Assembly (NCBI GenBank): GCA_963825615.1
Contig: CAWGTV010000001.1
Location: 186,001-250,000 of the forward strand
DNA: 64,000 nucleotides
Source: JAHEDT01 sp963825615
Lineage (GTDB): Bacteria; Desulfobacterota; Desulfuromonadia; Desulfuromonadales; BM103
Direction: 5' to 3'
The position numbers and the translations under genes were made by a program. Positions 63,335-64,000 of the stretch are shown piece after piece (the first letter of the stretch is position 1; the number at the start of each line of letters is the position of its first letter). The notes beneath the pieces are model-generated. The model saw only the letters and a program-made list of their open reading frames with translations, had not been told where the DNA came from and did no database searches.

Positions 63335-63673
63335 CTACTTTCCCGGCTTGAAGGGTGGTAATGGCAGACCGGCTTCTTTCCCGGGATCCGGCGTCGCCAA
63401 AGCTATGACTTTGGCCTGCCCTTCCTTTTCAACTTCATCGATGCGGCCGACCGAGTGATATGGGATCAGCAAACGCTTGACGCTGGCAAACTCATTCTTC
63501 AGCGCTTCTTCATTCGGGTCGAACACGATCGCCGATTTTTCGCCGAACAGAATCTCCTCAATCTCGACAAAACCGTACATCTCCCCCTGGCTAATCTTGC
63601 GGGCGTACAGCTCATAGCCCTTACCCTGGCTGGTAAAGAATATACGGTAAACAGTTTTCCTGGTCTTGCTCAT
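63335..63673 (-). CDS. DUF1820 family protein
   Basis: This is 112 aa. TVYRIFFTSQGKGYELYARKISQGEMYGFVEIEEILFGEKSAIVFDP (read in parts) is the DUF1820 core, and VKRLLIPYHSVGRIDEVEKEG follows. Function unknown; many gamma-proteobacteria have it. The C-terminus adds a proline-rich tail. It reads in the same direction as the SPOR gene, 57 bases downstream of it. Confidence 0.8.
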   Translation of the reverse strand: MSKTRKTVYRIFFTSQGKGYELYARKISQGEMYGFVEIEEILFGEKSAIVFDPNEEALKNEFASVKRLLIPYHSVGRIDEVEKEGQAKVIALATPDPGKEAGLPLPPFKPGK

Positions 63674-63730
63674 AGGGTTGCCATTCTTACAGAGTGCACG
63701 GTGTTCAAGGTAAAAATCTTAACATCAAAG

Positions 63731-64000
63731 TTATTGGGCAACAATGAAACTGTTCGGATAGCCGCTCGCCTCGATCTGCACCAGTGCTTCGCTGGCCAGC
63801 GTCATCGACGCATAAAGGCCGACGCGGACTCGGTAAAATTTCTGTCCATTTACCCAGCTTTCGGCCACCGCGGAACGGCCGTATTGCCCCTTGAGTTTTT
63901 CTGCCAGTCGATAGGCATTCTCCTGCACTGTAAAGGCTCCGACTTGGACCATGAAGACTCCCGCATCATAACTGGCCGGTTGCCGGTAGCGGGGGACGGC
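63731..64000 (-). CDS. SPOR-domain protein, C-terminal part (RlpA-like)
   Basis: Only the last 89 residues are in the window. The frame is open to the edge and contains GVFMVQVGAFTVQENAYRLAEKLK and FYRVRVGLYASMTLASEAL, an SPOR domain that binds denuded septal peptidoglycan. Septal lytic transglycosylase RlpA ends this way and is the best guess, but other division proteins such as DamX or FtsN-like ones share the domain. Confidence 0.7.
   Translation of the reverse strand, partial: AVPRYRQPASYDAGVFMVQVGAFTVQENAYRLAEKLKGQYGRSAVAESWVNGQKFYRVRVGLYASMTLASEALVQIEASGYPNSFIVAQ

Overview
The window looks like a chromosomal segment (about 57% GC by eye) of a strictly or facultatively anaerobic bacterium of the Desulfuromonadia (Geobacter/Desulfuromonas relatives). 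The clues are the gene order pheA-tyrA-aroA-cmk-ispH-rpsA with ihfB and sppA beside it, a B12-dependent ribonucleotide reductase, a periplasmic sensor with a c-type heme motif (CxxCH) joined to HD-GYP, and many PAS/GAF/GGDEF signalling proteins. No rRNA or tRNA genes, prophage, transposase or CRISPR array was seen.

Layout: 1-5.6 kb holds the end of nrdJ, a putative lipoprotein, a Cys-cluster protein, an Atg22-like MFS transporter and a frameshifted GH17-GT2 beta-glucan enzyme. 5.7-11.0 kb holds a peptide-type ABC binding protein and a single permease without the rest of the transporter, a DUF4292-like lipoprotein and a TPR lipoprotein. 11.2-17.2 kb is an apparent operon: an APH-like/AAA fusion, a small membrane protein, a sodium:solute symporter fused to GAF and PP2C (SpoIIE-type) phosphatase domains, a STAS anti-sigma antagonist and an RsbW-like anti-sigma kinase. 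Read together they look like a partner-switching pathway driven by a transporter-like sensor; this is the most interesting system in the window. 17.3-20.1 kb has a HAD phosphatase, lgt, an RluA-family synthase and a 6S RNA gene. 20.1-28.3 kb is the ihfB-sppA-rpsA-ispH-cmk-aroA-tyrA-pheA cluster. 28.4-41.3 kb contains an aminotransferase, a formate/nitrite-type channel, M20 peptidase, GNAT, recJ, a beta-helix lipoprotein, a TPR protein, secF-secD-yajC, tgt-queA and a DUF2065 protein. 41.5-45.8 kb encodes a heme-motif HD-GYP sensor followed by a degenerate GGDEF protein that keeps an I-site. 45.9-54.5 kb has a DUF6485-like protein, argC, rpsI-rplM, an M42 peptidase, miaB, a PH-domain protein, a peptidase-dead M48-like TPR lipoprotein and typA. 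54.7-64 kb has an OYE-family oxidoreductase, AMMECR1, a diguanylate cyclase, zinc-ribbon proteins, a solo cas6, a second tgt, a decayed PAS histidine kinase, a DUF1820 protein and the C-terminus of an SPOR-domain protein.

Two features cut across the window. First, several intergenic junctions carry degenerate tandem heptamers of three sequence types (GGGACGC, ATTMAAA and GGCAGAA), often as inverted pairs and often overlapping the stop codons of neighbouring genes. Second, five genes are broken by single-base indels, all in short C or G runs, and four of these lie in 57.5-62.5 kb; they may be assembly errors or real decay. The PAS kinase has extra nonsense codons and is a pseudogene in either case.
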